Shown here: positions 26,166 through 35,176 of the stretch, in pieces
Numbering within the stretch: the first letter of the stretch is position 1
Layout: every line of letters begins with the position of its first letter
Assembly: GCA_903894155.1 (NCBI GenBank)
Contig: CAITPF010000459.1
Coordinates: 1-59,545 of the forward strand
Length of the DNA stretch: 59,545 nt
Reading direction: 5' to 3'
Origin: an uncultured beta proteobacterium
GTDB taxonomy: Bacteria; Pseudomonadota; Gammaproteobacteria; Burkholderiales; Burkholderiaceae_B
The notes under the pieces: generated by a model
Database searches by the model: none
Told to the model about the DNA's origin: nothing
Seen by the model: the letters and a program-made list of their open reading frames with translations, nothing else
Position numbers and translations under genes: made by a program

Positions 26166-27152
26166 ATGCAGCAATTGACACGCAGGCTGGCCAGACGAAT
26201 GGGCGCGATCATGGCGATCGTGCTGGCGTGCGGGCCGTTCACGACCGCGTTGGGCGAGTCGTTTCCGGATCGACCGATCAGGCTCATCATCCCCTTCCCG
26301 CCCGGCGGCTCGACCGACGTGATCGCGCGCTTGCTGGCGCAGGAACTCGGCAATCAGTTGCACCAGAAAGTCATTGCCGAGAACAAGGCAGGTGCCTCGG
26401 GTGCGATCGCGACGCAGGCGCTCGCGACCGCCAAGCCTGACGGCTATACCCTTTGCTACTGCACGACAGGCTCGATCGTCATCCTGCCGCTGATCGATCG
26501 GCAGCTGCCCTACAAGCCCGGCGATGTGGTGCCCGTGACGCACCTGGTCAATCAACCGTTCGGCGTGGTCGTGCGCAGCAACCTCGGGGTGAACACGATG
26601 GCTGACCTGGTTGCACTGGCGCGCAAGGAGCCCGGCAAGATCACGTTCGGCTCGCCGGGGACAAGCACCCCGAGCCACCTGACCGGCGAACTGCTCAACG
26701 AGGCCGCTGGTATCAAGCTCACCCACGTGCCCTACCGGGGCGATACGCCCGCGGTGGCCGATCTGCTGGGCGGCCAGATTGACGCGATGTTCGCCTCGGC
26801 GGTGATCCTCAAGCAGTTGATGTCCACCGGCAAGGTCAAGCTGATCGCGATGACGAGCACCGAGCGGCTGAAGGATTTCCCGGATGTGCCGACCATTGCC
26901 GAATCAGGGTATCCTGGCTTCCAGACCTACAACTTTGGCGGCCTGTTCGCGCCGGCGCATACGCCGGCAAGCGTGCTCGATACCCTGCATCGCGCCGCGC
27001 TGGCCTCAATGCAGTCACCCTCGCTGCGCGAGCGCATGGTGGGCGACGGGCTTGTGGTGGTCGGCGACGGCACGCAGGCGTTTTCGGCGACGCTCAGGAG
27101 CGAACAGGTACGCTGGGGTCGCGTGGCTGCGTCGTCCGCGCAGAACAATTAG
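26166..27152 (+). CDS. Bug family solute receptor (5 of 11)
   Basis: A 328-residue Bug receptor, signal peptide ending near TTALGES. Landmarks: IRLIIPFPPGGSTDVIAR, VIAENKAGASGA, PDGYTLCY, FGSPGTSTPSHLTGELL and VPYRGDTPAV. It starts 12 nt after the TcuA-like gene and ends immediately before the next Bug reading frame, so the dehydrogenase and both receptors are one operon. Two receptors side by side may bind substrate and a related intermediate, or extend the ligand range; this is inference. Confidence 0.93.
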   Translation: MQQLTRRLARRMGAIMAIVLACGPFTTALGESFPDRPIRLIIPFPPGGSTDVIARLLAQELGNQLHQKVIAENKAGASGAIATQALATAKPDGYTLCYCTTGSIVILPLIDRQLPYKPGDVVPVTHLVNQPFGVVVRSNLGVNTMADLVALARKEPGKITFGSPGTSTPSHLTGELLNEAAGIKLTHVPYRGDTPAVADLLGGQIDAMFASAVILKQLMSTGKVKLIAMTSTERLKDFPDVPTIAESGYPGFQTYNFGGLFAPAHTPASVLDTLHRAALASMQSPSLRERMVGDGLVVVGDGTQAFSATLRSEQVRWGRVAASSAQNN

Positions 27153-27167
27153 GTGGCGGGGGCGCTC

Positions 27168-28148
27168 ATGCCAATGTGCCGAATTGCAAGATACGGGATC
27201 GGCTTGCTGTGCTGGCTGGCCTGTGCGGGCGGCGCACTGGCGCAGCCATATCCGAGCGCGCCGATCCGCCTGGTCGTCGGTTACCCGCCGGGTGGCGCCA
27301 ACGATATCATCGCCAGGCAGTTTGCCCCGCGGCTCGGGGTCGAGCTTGGCACGCAGGTCGTGGTGGAAAACAAGGGCGGCGCCAACGCAATCCTTGGCGC
27401 CGAGGCGGTGGCCCGGGCAACGCCTGACGGCTACACGCTGCTCTTCGCCGGGCTGACGTCGCTGGTATTCAACACACTCACGTACCCGCGCCTTCCGTAT
27501 GACGCCGTCAAGGATTTCGAGGGGATCGGCGTGATTGCCTCCAACCCTGTCGTCTTCGCGGTGCGCCCCTCGCTCGGCGTCGGCTCGTTGCCAGAGCTTG
27601 TGGCGCTTGCCAAGGGCTCCCCGGGCAAGCTCAACTTCGCCACGGTCGGCGCGGGCGGCAGCACCCGGGTGTGGTTTGAGCTGCTGAAATCCGCAGCACA
27701 GATCGACCTCAGTTATGTTCCCTACAAGGGCGGCGCGCAGGCGATCACCGACTTGATGGGCAATCAGGTCGACGGCATCGGGATTGATTTGCCGGCGGTT
27801 CTGGGATTTGTGCGCGACGGCAAGTTGCGGGCAATCGCTGTCACGGGAGAAGAGCGCCACCCCTTGCTGCCGGAGGTCGGAACCGCGCACGAGCAGGGCC
27901 TGGCGGGGCTGACTGCCGGCAACTGGTATGCGCTGCTCGCGCCGGCGGGCACGCCCGCGCCCATCCTTCAGCGGTTGGACCGCGCCACGCGCGCCGTGAT
28001 GGCGGACCCGGGCTTCGCGGCGCAACTGCTCAAGCTCGGCGTCCAGGTGTCGCCGCAAGCTCTGGCGGGCGACTACGACCGATTCCTGCGCGCCGAGATG
28101 GAGCGCTGGGCTCCCATCGTGCGCAGCGCGCGCATCCAGGCGGATTGA
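27168..28148 (+). CDS. Bug family solute receptor (6 of 11)
   Basis: A 326-residue Bug receptor with signal peptide ending LACAGGALAQPYPSAP. Landmarks: IRLVVGYPPGGANDIIAR, VVVENKGGANA, PDGYTLL, FATVGAGGSTRVWFELL and VPYKGGAQAI. The second ligand loop (ATVGAGGSTR) lacks the His found at the end of this loop in most neighbours, so its ligand probably differs from that of the adjacent receptor. The start is taken at ATG 27168; GTG 27153, directly after the previous stop, is also possible. It is followed by an MmgE/PrpD gene. Confidence 0.92.
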   Translation: MPMCRIARYGIGLLCWLACAGGALAQPYPSAPIRLVVGYPPGGANDIIARQFAPRLGVELGTQVVVENKGGANAILGAEAVARATPDGYTLLFAGLTSLVFNTLTYPRLPYDAVKDFEGIGVIASNPVVFAVRPSLGVGSLPELVALAKGSPGKLNFATVGAGGSTRVWFELLKSAAQIDLSYVPYKGGAQAITDLMGNQVDGIGIDLPAVLGFVRDGKLRAIAVTGEERHPLLPEVGTAHEQGLAGLTAGNWYALLAPAGTPAPILQRLDRATRAVMADPGFAAQLLKLGVQVSPQALAGDYDRFLRAEMERWAPIVRSARIQAD

Positions 28149-28171
28149 ACAGGATGGGAAAGGCAATCGCA

Positions 28172-29503
28172 ATGGACGCGGGCGCACGCATCGCGCGCTT
28201 TGCCGCAGGATTTGGTCGCCGGCAACTGACCGGGGCGCAGTGCAAGGTGGCCTATCGCGCGCTGCTCGACACGGTGGCGGTTGCCGCGGCCGGGATCAAC
28301 GAGCCCGCCGTGACGATCGTGCGCGACTACGTCACGCGCGCAGGCGGCGGCGGACCTTCGCGGGCGTGGGTCACCGGCGAGCGCCTAGCGCCCGAATCCG
28401 CCGCCTTGCTCAATGCCGTCGCGGCGCATGTGCTCGACTACGACGATGTCATGACGCCGATGCGCGCGCATGTCAGCGCCACGCTGGTGCCTGCGCTGAC
28501 GGCGCTCGCGGGCGTGCGCGAGGTGACGGGCGGGCAATATGCCGCCGCGTTCATCGCCGGGTTCGAGGTGATGGCGAAGTTTGCGCATGTCATGGCACTG
28601 GATCACTACAGCAAGGGATGGCACTCGACGTCTGCGCTCGGCGTGCTGGGCACCACCACGGCGTGTGCGGTGTTGCTCGGATTGGACGAGACGCAGATCG
28701 TCAACGCCCTGGGGCTTGCCGTTGCGCAGGCTGCGGGCTCGCGCGAGAATTTCGGCTTCATGGCCAAATCCTTCCAGGCGGCGCAATGCGCGCAGGCGGC
28801 GGTGCGCGCCGCACTGCTCGCGCAGGCCGGGTTTGACGCCGCCCCCACGGCCATCGATGGTCGCTACGGCTACATGAGCCTGTATGCAGGGCGCGAGGAC
28901 ATGGGCCCGGCGCTGTCGCAGCTTGGCGAGGGCGAGCTGGAAATCGTGCGCACTGGTCTGGACGTCAAGAAGTATCCCTGCTGTTACGCGTTGCACCGCG
29001 GCCTGGACGCCCTGTTTACATTGCGTCGTGAACACGGGCTCACGCTGGATGCCGTCGAGCGCATTGACGTGCTCACGAGTGCCCGTGGCCTTGAGGCGCT
29101 GATCACGGGCGAGCCCTTGACCGGACTTGAGGCGAAGTTCAGCATGCCGTATGCGCTGACGGTGGGATTGCGCGATGGGGCGATCGACTTTGCAGCGTTC
29201 GCCGATGCCGCGCTCGCGCTTCCTGAACCGCATGCCTGGTTTGACCGGATCCATGTCGTCGAGGCGGCGGGCCCGGTGCTTCCGCGCTGGACGGAAATCC
29301 GTTTGACGTTGCGCGATGGCCGGGAGCTCGCCCTGCGAGTGCAGGTCGCGCATGGCGACGCGCCGGATCCGCTGACCGACGACGAATTGACGCAAAAGGC
29401 CAGGGATTGTTTCGCGTTGGCACAGCTGGACATGGATGCGGGCGCTTGGTCGCACCGCGTCCTGAACATGACGGATCTCGCGCTCGGCGAGGTTCTCATT
29501 TAA
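28172..29503 (+). CDS. MmgE/PrpD family protein
   Basis: A 443-residue MmgE/PrpD protein (2-methylcitrate dehydratase, cis-aconitate decarboxylase and epimerase superfamily). Family landmarks: the N-terminal GRRQLTGAQCKVAYRALLDTV, AHVLDYDDV with its Asp pair, a KGWHSTSALGVLG segment around the conserved His, and DVKKYPCCYALHRG. The ATG at 28172 has GGGAAAGG at good spacing; ATG 28154 is an alternative. It is distant in sequence from the member at 12399, so the two are not a recent duplication. Position after the TcuA-like dehydrogenase and two receptors suggests action on an unsaturated or hydroxylated polycarboxylate. Confidence 0.91.
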   Translation: MDAGARIARFAAGFGRRQLTGAQCKVAYRALLDTVAVAAAGINEPAVTIVRDYVTRAGGGGPSRAWVTGERLAPESAALLNAVAAHVLDYDDVMTPMRAHVSATLVPALTALAGVREVTGGQYAAAFIAGFEVMAKFAHVMALDHYSKGWHSTSALGVLGTTTACAVLLGLDETQIVNALGLAVAQAAGSRENFGFMAKSFQAAQCAQAAVRAALLAQAGFDAAPTAIDGRYGYMSLYAGREDMGPALSQLGEGELEIVRTGLDVKKYPCCYALHRGLDALFTLRREHGLTLDAVERIDVLTSARGLEALITGEPLTGLEAKFSMPYALTVGLRDGAIDFAAFADAALALPEPHAWFDRIHVVEAAGPVLPRWTEIRLTLRDGRELALRVQVAHGDAPDPLTDDELTQKARDCFALAQLDMDAGAWSHRVLNMTDLALGEVLI

Positions 29504-29531
29504 TGACAATCCGTAGATTGGGAGTCCTCGT

Positions 29532-30347
29532 ATGGCAATGAAAATCTGGCACCAGAGTTTTACGACGCTCGCCCGGGTCCCCGAATATGACGCGGCGCTT
29601 CGCAAGCACATCAAAGCGGTCGTGCGGCCCGACACCGAAGTGGCCGTGCATGGCACGCACCCCGGCACCCACGGCCACAAGAAGACCGACGGCCCGAGCA
29701 CGGATGTCGGGTTCGCCTACTTCCAGTCGCTGCACATGCATCAGTTCGCGTATGCCGCGATCATGGCCGAAGAGCAGGGGTTCGACGCCTTCGCGCTGTG
29801 CACCCTGCCGGAACCGGGCCTGCAGGAAATCAAGAGCCTGGTGAACATTCCGGTCGTGGGCTATGGCGAATCGGCGATGTATACGGCCTGCCAGCTTGGG
29901 CGCAAGTTCGGGGTGCTGCTGTTCATCAAGGAGATGATCCCGCAGATCGAGAACAACGTGCGCCTGCTGGGTCTGGAGAAGCGTTGCGCGGCGATCCGGT
30001 ACGTCGGGTTCCCCTCGAGCGAGGTGATCCCGGCTGCGGGCGTTCCGGAGCATGTCATCGATATTTTCATGGATAACGCGAGGCAACTGATCGCCGATGG
30101 CGCGGACGTGATCATCGCCGGCGAGGTGCCGCTGAGCCTGCTGCTGCAGCGCGCGGGCATCAATCGCGTGGACGACGTGCCTGTGATCGATGCGGTGGCC
30201 TGTACGCTGAAGTCGGCCGAGGTGCTGGTCGACCTCAAGCGCCAACTCGGCATCTCGCGCAGTACGCAAGGCTACTACCAGGCGTTGCCGCCGCGCGATC
30301 GGGTCAAGGAGCTGGCTGAGCTCTACGGGATCTCGAAGCTCTTCTGA
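29532..30347 (+). CDS. Asp/Glu/hydantoin racemase-like protein lacking one catalytic cysteine
   Basis: A 271-residue protein of the Asp/Glu/hydantoin racemase superfamily. The first active-site cysteine is recognisable in FALCTLPEPGL (C90), followed by IPVVGYGESA. At the position where the second cysteine normally occurs (usually LGCxG or GCTE) this protein reads IIAGEVPLSL, with Glu198 instead of Cys. A further Cys (C224) lies in DAVACTL but is later than the canonical site. A one-cysteine active site recalls arylmalonate decarboxylase and maleate isomerase relatives, so it may not be a racemase. GGGAG precedes the ATG. It lies between MmgE/PrpD and Bug genes on the same strand. Confidence 0.82.
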   Translation: MAMKIWHQSFTTLARVPEYDAALRKHIKAVVRPDTEVAVHGTHPGTHGHKKTDGPSTDVGFAYFQSLHMHQFAYAAIMAEEQGFDAFALCTLPEPGLQEIKSLVNIPVVGYGESAMYTACQLGRKFGVLLFIKEMIPQIENNVRLLGLEKRCAAIRYVGFPSSEVIPAAGVPEHVIDIFMDNARQLIADGADVIIAGEVPLSLLLQRAGINRVDDVPVIDAVACTLKSAEVLVDLKRQLGISRSTQGYYQALPPRDRVKELAELYGISKLF

Positions 30348-30357
30348 ACGGCCTGGT

Positions 30358-31380
30358 ATGCGGCTGAATCCGAGGCAGGGCCTGAGAACGATGTGCCGCG
30401 CGGGCCCATGCAATCGCTGGGTGCGGATCCTGGCGCTCGCCCTTGCACTGTGGCTTTCGGGGTGGGGATGCGCGTTCGCCGCCTACCCGGATCGCCCGGT
30501 GCGCATCGTCGTGCCCTATACGGCGGGTGGTCCTGCGGATCTCCTGGCGCGCTACATCGCGGGCCGCCTCACGCAGTCCACGGGCCAGTCGTTCGTGGTC
30601 GAAAATAGACCGGGTGCAGGGCTCGTGATCGGTGCGGATGCGGTCGCGAAGGCCGATGCTGATGGCTATACGCTGCTGGTCAATGCTTCGTCGATGCTGA
30701 TCCCGGGCCAGGGCACGTCGCGCTCGCCCGAAGACAACCTGCGCGATTTCGCGCCCGTGACGCTGATTGGCACGCTGCCGATGGTGCTGCTGGTGTCGCC
30801 AGACCTGCACGTCGACAATCTGGCGCAGTTGGGTGCATACGCGTTGCAGCGGCCGGGCCAGGTCAACTATGGCTCTTCGGGTTCCGGCAGCCTCACGCAT
30901 TTGTCGGGCGCCTTGCTGGCCAGCATGATGGGGCTCGATCTCGTGCATGTTCCGTATAAGGGAATCTCGCCTGCGCTGACCGATCTTGCCGCAGGTCGGG
31001 TGCAACTGGTTTTCGCGGGCGCGCCCATCGCGGTGCCCTTCGTGCGCGACGGCCGCTTCGTCGCGCTTGGCCTGACCGGAACGCGGCCGCTCCCGATGTT
31101 GCCCGGCGTGCAGACTCTGGCTGACCTTGGCCTGGCCGGGTACGACGTCCCGTCCTGGTATGGCATCGTCGCGCCCGTCGGGACCCCGACGGACATTCTT
31201 GGCTTCCTGCACCAGGAGATCGCCGCGGTCCTGCGCACAGAGAAGGCACGCACGCAGTGGACGCAATGGGGCGCTGAGCCGACCGTCAGCGAGAATCCGT
31301 CCCAGTTCTCCGAATTGATGCGCAACGACGTGCGCAAATGGGCGGAGCTTGTCGGCAGCGGAAGACTGAAACTGCAGTGA
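30358..31380 (+). CDS. Bug family solute receptor (7 of 11)
   Basis: A 340-residue Bug receptor. The signal peptide hydrophobic core ILALALALWLSGW ends near AFAAYPDRP. Landmarks: VRIVVPYTAGGPADLLAR, FVVENRPGAGL, ADGYTLL, YGSSGSGSLTHLSGALL and VPYKGISPAL. An alternative start at ATG 30391 would shorten the unusually long n-region and has GAGAA upstream. It is 10 nt after the racemase-like gene and is the last gene before a 148-bp gap, so it probably closes the operon that starts at the SDR or the TcuA-like gene. Confidence 0.92.
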   Translation: MRLNPRQGLRTMCRAGPCNRWVRILALALALWLSGWGCAFAAYPDRPVRIVVPYTAGGPADLLARYIAGRLTQSTGQSFVVENRPGAGLVIGADAVAKADADGYTLLVNASSMLIPGQGTSRSPEDNLRDFAPVTLIGTLPMVLLVSPDLHVDNLAQLGAYALQRPGQVNYGSSGSGSLTHLSGALLASMMGLDLVHVPYKGISPALTDLAAGRVQLVFAGAPIAVPFVRDGRFVALGLTGTRPLPMLPGVQTLADLGLAGYDVPSWYGIVAPVGTPTDILGFLHQEIAAVLRTEKARTQWTQWGAEPTVSENPSQFSELMRNDVRKWAELVGSGRLKLQ

Positions 31381-31528
31381 GCGAACACGGGCCTGGATCG
31401 GGTGACCCTGCGCCCGGCCCGGTCATCATGAGCATATAGCCATTTGATCTTGGGCCCAGGCCAGATCCGGCTTGCAGCGCAAGGCAAAGCCGGTATCATC
31501 GCCGGATCATTTCTGAAAAGCCAACGCC

Positions 31529-33043
31529 ATGTCCGAATTCAAGCCCGACGCCAGGCCAGAATCCGTTGCCAGCCCCGCCGGTTTGCCCGCGCTTGAAGAC
31601 CGGGTGCGCCAGGATCTTGCCTGGCTGGATTTGCCCGCCAAGCCGTGGATCATTCCACGCGAGCATGAAGGGCAGCCTGTGCTGGAGGTCGCCATCATCG
31701 GTGCCGGAATGGCGGGCATGACGGCGGCGATTGCGCTGCGATTTCTCGGGATCCCGGCGGTCCTGTTCGACCGCGCACCCGCTGGCGTCGAGGGCCCGTG
31801 GGTGACGACCGCCCGCATGGATACTCTGCGCTCGCCCAAACAACTCGCCGGCCCCGCGCTCGGAGTGCCGTCGCTGACCTTTCGCGCGTGGTTCGAGGCG
31901 CAGTTCGGCCTTGAGGCCTGGGAGGCGCTGGACAAGATCACCCGCGTGCAATGGATGGATTACCTGCGCTGGTACCGTCAGGTGCTCGCGCCGGACGTGC
32001 GCAACGATCATGAGGTGCTTCGCGTCGAGCCGCGCGGCGATGGGCTCGTGGCTCTGCGGATTCGTACCCCGGATGGCGAGCGCACGACCTACGCGCGGCG
32101 TGTGGTGATCGCCAGCGGCCGCGACGGCATCGGTGGCCCGTACGTCCCGGCGATTGCCAGCGACATCCCGCGAAAATTCTGGGCGCACTCCTCCGACGAA
32201 ATGGATTATGCGTTGCTCGCGGGCAAGCGCGTTGGCGTGGTCGGCGCAGGCGCTTCCGCCATGGACAGCGCCGGGACCGCGCTCGAGTGCGGCGCCGCCC
32301 GCGTCGAGATGCTGATTCGCCGCACGGAAATTCCGCGCGTCAACAAGGGCAAGGGCGCGGGCAACCCGGGGCTGGTGCACGGCCACGTGACACTGCCCGA
32401 TGACTGGAAGTGGCGGATCCGGCACCACATCAATGCGGCGCAGGTGCCCCCGCCGCGCGGCAGCACGCTGCGCGTTTCGCAGCACCCAAACGTCCGGTTC
32501 AACGTGGGTTGCCCGCTCGAGTCGATTGATGTGCACGGCGACGCCTTGCGTGTGCACACCCCGCTTGGCGTCTTCGACCTGGACTTCCTGATCTTTTCGA
32601 CCGGCTTCAGGATCGACTGGGGCCTGCGGCCCGAATACGGCGCGTTTGCGCCCCACGTGCGCGCCTGGAAGCATGGCTTTGCGCCTCCCGAAGGCCTCGA
32701 CGACGTCGAACTGTCGGATTCCCCGTACCTGGGGCCGGCCTTCGAGTTGCAGGATCGTGATCCGGGCTCTTGCCCCGGCATCGACAGGATCCACTGCTTC
32801 TGCTATCCCGCCGCGCTGAGCCACGGCACTGTGTCGGGCGATATCCCGGCGATCAGCGATGGCGCGCGCCGGATGGCGCAGGCGATGGCTGCCCTTTTTT
32901 ACCGTGAGGATATTGACGCGCATTTTGAAAGGTTGCGGCAATATGACGAGCCCGAACTGCTCGGCGATGAAATCGGCGCTGCGCAATGGGTGAGGACGCG
33001 CGCCGAGCGCGACGGACGTGAACCGATCGAGGACGAAGCATGA
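31529..33043 (+). CDS. Flavin-containing monooxygenase-like NAD(P)-binding protein
   Basis: A 504-residue two-dinucleotide-domain flavoprotein. The FAD site is VAIIGAGMAGM (about 54-64) and the NADPH site is VGVVGAGASAM (about 235-245). The linker segment around PRKFWAHSSDEMDY resembles the FMO/Baeyer-Villiger fingerprint FxGxxxHS, with the His kept and the Gly missing. A C-terminal IFSTGF completes the FAD fold. Such enzymes insert oxygen at N, S or ketone carbons, but this cannot be assigned here. It heads an operon in which the next three genes each overlap by ATGA, beginning with its own stop at 33043. A hairpin-capable GC-rich sequence at 31468-31494 precedes it. Confidence 0.87.
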   Translation: MSEFKPDARPESVASPAGLPALEDRVRQDLAWLDLPAKPWIIPREHEGQPVLEVAIIGAGMAGMTAAIALRFLGIPAVLFDRAPAGVEGPWVTTARMDTLRSPKQLAGPALGVPSLTFRAWFEAQFGLEAWEALDKITRVQWMDYLRWYRQVLAPDVRNDHEVLRVEPRGDGLVALRIRTPDGERTTYARRVVIASGRDGIGGPYVPAIASDIPRKFWAHSSDEMDYALLAGKRVGVVGAGASAMDSAGTALECGAARVEMLIRRTEIPRVNKGKGAGNPGLVHGHVTLPDDWKWRIRHHINAAQVPPPRGSTLRVSQHPNVRFNVGCPLESIDVHGDALRVHTPLGVFDLDFLIFSTGFRIDWGLRPEYGAFAPHVRAWKHGFAPPEGLDDVELSDSPYLGPAFELQDRDPGSCPGIDRIHCFCYPAALSHGTVSGDIPAISDGARRMAQAMAALFYREDIDAHFERLRQYDEPELLGDEIGAAQWVRTRAERDGREPIEDEA

Positions 33044-33555
33044 AAGACACCGAAATTCATGACACTGTGGACCACGTGGTCGGTTACGCCGATGGCTCGC
33101 CCACCCATGCGATCCGGCACGCGCGCGCCAAGGTCGTCGCCGCCACGCAAGGCAGCGAGGATGGGCTTTTCGACCCGGCGTTGCCAGGGCTTACCGTGCA
33201 GGAGCGCCTGCTGGTGGCGATCCTGGCGTGCGCTCTCGCGCCTGCGGCGGCGCTGGTCAGCGAGTACCGTGCCCGGCTTGAGTCGCTCGGCGCGGATCCG
33301 GCGCTCATCGAATCCGTCGCGCGCGGTGAAGTGCCTGCGGCGGCAAGCCAGCGCCTCGCGGCGATCCTGCGCTTTGCCCACACGTTGACCACGGATCCGG
33401 TCAAGGCCGACAAGGCCGCCCTGCTGCGCTTGAAGGAGTCCGGGCTATCGACGCCGGAGATCGTGACGCTCGCGCAGCTGATCGCGTTCGTTTCCTACCA
33501 GACCCGCGTTGTCGCGGGCTTGCGGGCGATGCGGCAAGCGGAGGCACGGGCATGA
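33040..33555 (+). CDS. CMD-domain protein, Avi_7170-like
   Basis: A 171-residue, mostly helical protein related to carboxymuconolactone decarboxylase/AhpD-like proteins; it resembles the small CMD protein that is habitually encoded next to an Avi_7169-type alkylhydroperoxidase-domain protein. The CxxC redox pair of AhpD is absent: only one Cys is present, in AILACALAP. It may therefore be a structural or regulatory partner of the next protein, which keeps CxxC. ATGA overlaps link it to the monooxygenase upstream and to the CMD protein downstream. The identification rests on family resemblance and pairing, not on catalytic residues. Confidence 0.8.
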   Translation: MKDTEIHDTVDHVVGYADGSPTHAIRHARAKVVAATQGSEDGLFDPALPGLTVQERLLVAILACALAPAAALVSEYRARLESLGADPALIESVARGEVPAAASQRLAAILRFAHTLTTDPVKADKAALLRLKESGLSTPEIVTLAQLIAFVSYQTRVVAGLRAMRQAEARA

Positions 33556-34157
33556 GCGAACTCATCAATATCAAGGGGTTTACCAACGCGACACTCGGTT
33601 GGGATGCGTGGCTTGATGTGGTCGCGCTCGACGCGGCCACGCCCGGGCAGATCAAGGTGCTCGAGGAAAGCCACCCGAAGGCCAAAGAGTCTGATTACTA
33701 CCTGTTTCTCGTTCACCAGCCGGAGATCCTGCGCCAGCGGTCCGATGCGTTCAACGCGATCATGTACGCGCCAGGCGGATTGCCGCGCGCAGAGCGCGAA
33801 CTGGCCTCCACCGTCGTTTCGCGCATCAATGGGTGCGTGTATTGCGCCTCGGTGCACGCACAGCGCTTCGAGCAGCTCGCCAAACGCGACGACGCGATCC
33901 GCGAAGTGTTCGAGGATCCCGCCACCGCCGGCACGACGGACCGCGAGCGGGCGATCGTACGGTTTTCGATCGACCTGACTGTCGCGCCGGACAGCGTGGA
34001 TGCGCAGGCTATCCAGCGCTTGCGCGATGTCGGGCTCACCGACGCCGAAATTCTCGACCTGATGCATTCGGTCGCGATCTTTGCCTGGGCCAACCGCCTC
34101 ATGCTCAATCTGGGCGAGCCGGTGTTCCCGTCGCTCCACACAGGCGAGGTTAAATGA
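33552..34157 (+). CDS. Alkylhydroperoxidase-domain (CMD) protein, Avi_7169-like
   Basis: A 201-residue AhpD-like protein with the redox centre NGCVYCASVHA (C95, C98, H102), the motif of alkylhydroperoxidase/carboxymuconolactone-decarboxylase folds. It is likely to reduce a peroxide or act as a thiol oxidoreductase in the cytoplasm. It is preceded by the cysteine-poor CMD protein and followed by a Bug receptor, each overlapping as ATGA. Pairing with a flavin monooxygenase suggests protection from, or processing of, a peroxide formed by that enzyme; this is inference. Confidence 0.86.
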   Translation: MSELINIKGFTNATLGWDAWLDVVALDAATPGQIKVLEESHPKAKESDYYLFLVHQPEILRQRSDAFNAIMYAPGGLPRAERELASTVVSRINGCVYCASVHAQRFEQLAKRDDAIREVFEDPATAGTTDRERAIVRFSIDLTVAPDSVDAQAIQRLRDVGLTDAEILDLMHSVAIFAWANRLMLNLGEPVFPSLHTGEVK

Positions 34158-35173
34158 AGACGCACGTATTGCGACGCCGCCTGGTGCGTGGCGCAGCGCT
34201 ATTGCCGCTGATCGCGGCTGCGCCGCTCATGACCCTGGCCGCCGATGGCAATGTCAACGCGGGGAGCTGGCCCGTGTTGGACAAGGCGATCCAGATTACA
34301 GTGCCGGGCCCGGGCGGCGGGGGCACGGGCGACACGCTGGCGCGTATGGTGGCCGAGCAGCTTGCGACGCGCCTGAAGACCAGTGTCGTCATCGAAAACA
34401 AGCCTGGCGCCAACGGGAATATCGGCGCAGCGGCTGCGGCAAAGTATGCCCCCGATGGCTATCGTTTCCTGTTTTCCTGGGCGGGTACGCTTGCCGTCAG
34501 CCCGGCGCTCTACGCATCGACAGGATTCGATTCCCAGAAGGATTTCGAACCCATCGGCCTGATCTGCGATGTCCCGAATATCCTTGTGGTCAACAACCAG
34601 CAACCGGTCAGGGACATCAACGAATTCATCGCCTACGCCAGGAATCATCCCGGCAAGCTCAACTTCGGGTCGACGGGCATTGGCAGTTCGATGCACCTCG
34701 CGGGCGAGTTGTTCATGGTCGAGACCGGCACGAAGATGGTTCACGTGCCGTACAACGCGCCAGCCACGGCGACCACCAACATGATGGCCAACGACATTCA
34801 GCTGATGTTCCAGTTGATCCCCGGAATTGCAACCCAGGTCAGGGGTGGCAAGGTCCACGCCATCGCGATCATGTCGCCCGAACGATCGCCGGCGCTGCCG
34901 GATGTGCCCACGATGAAGGAACTCGGCTTTCCAAAGCTGATGTCCTCGACCTGGTTTGCGTTGCTTGCGCCCAGAGGGACTCCCGCGCCGATCATCGAGC
35001 GGATGAACGCCGAAATCAACGCGATGTTGCATGACCAGGATTTTCGCCAAAAACTTGCCGATGTGGGCGCCACGCCCATCGGCGGCACGCCGGACGATCT
35101 GAGCAAATACCTTGCATCCGAGATCGACAAATGGGGCGCGGTCGTCAAAGCGGCTGGCATCACCATCCAATAA
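34154..35173 (+). CDS. Bug family solute receptor (8 of 11)
   Basis: A 339-residue Bug receptor. The N-terminus MKTHVLRRRLVRGAALLPL is Arg-rich and followed by a hydrophobic core, ending near LAADGNV. Landmarks: IQITVPGPGGGGTGDTLAR, an unusually glycine-rich first loop, then VVIENKPGANG, PDGYRFL, FGSTGIGSSMHLAGELF and VPYNAPATAT. The Tyr-Lys-Gly usual after VP is YNA, so the binding site differs from other Bugs here. It overlaps the CMD gene by ATGA and stops 3 nt before the aconitase ATG, so the receptor is produced with both enzymes. Confidence 0.92.
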   Translation: MKTHVLRRRLVRGAALLPLIAAAPLMTLAADGNVNAGSWPVLDKAIQITVPGPGGGGTGDTLARMVAEQLATRLKTSVVIENKPGANGNIGAAAAAKYAPDGYRFLFSWAGTLAVSPALYASTGFDSQKDFEPIGLICDVPNILVVNNQQPVRDINEFIAYARNHPGKLNFGSTGIGSSMHLAGELFMVETGTKMVHVPYNAPATATTNMMANDIQLMFQLIPGIATQVRGGKVHAIAIMSPERSPALPDVPTMKELGFPKLMSSTWFALLAPRGTPAPIIERMNAEINAMLHDQDFRQKLADVGATPIGGTPDDLSKYLASEIDKWGAVVKAAGITIQ

Positions 35174-35176
35174 GTC

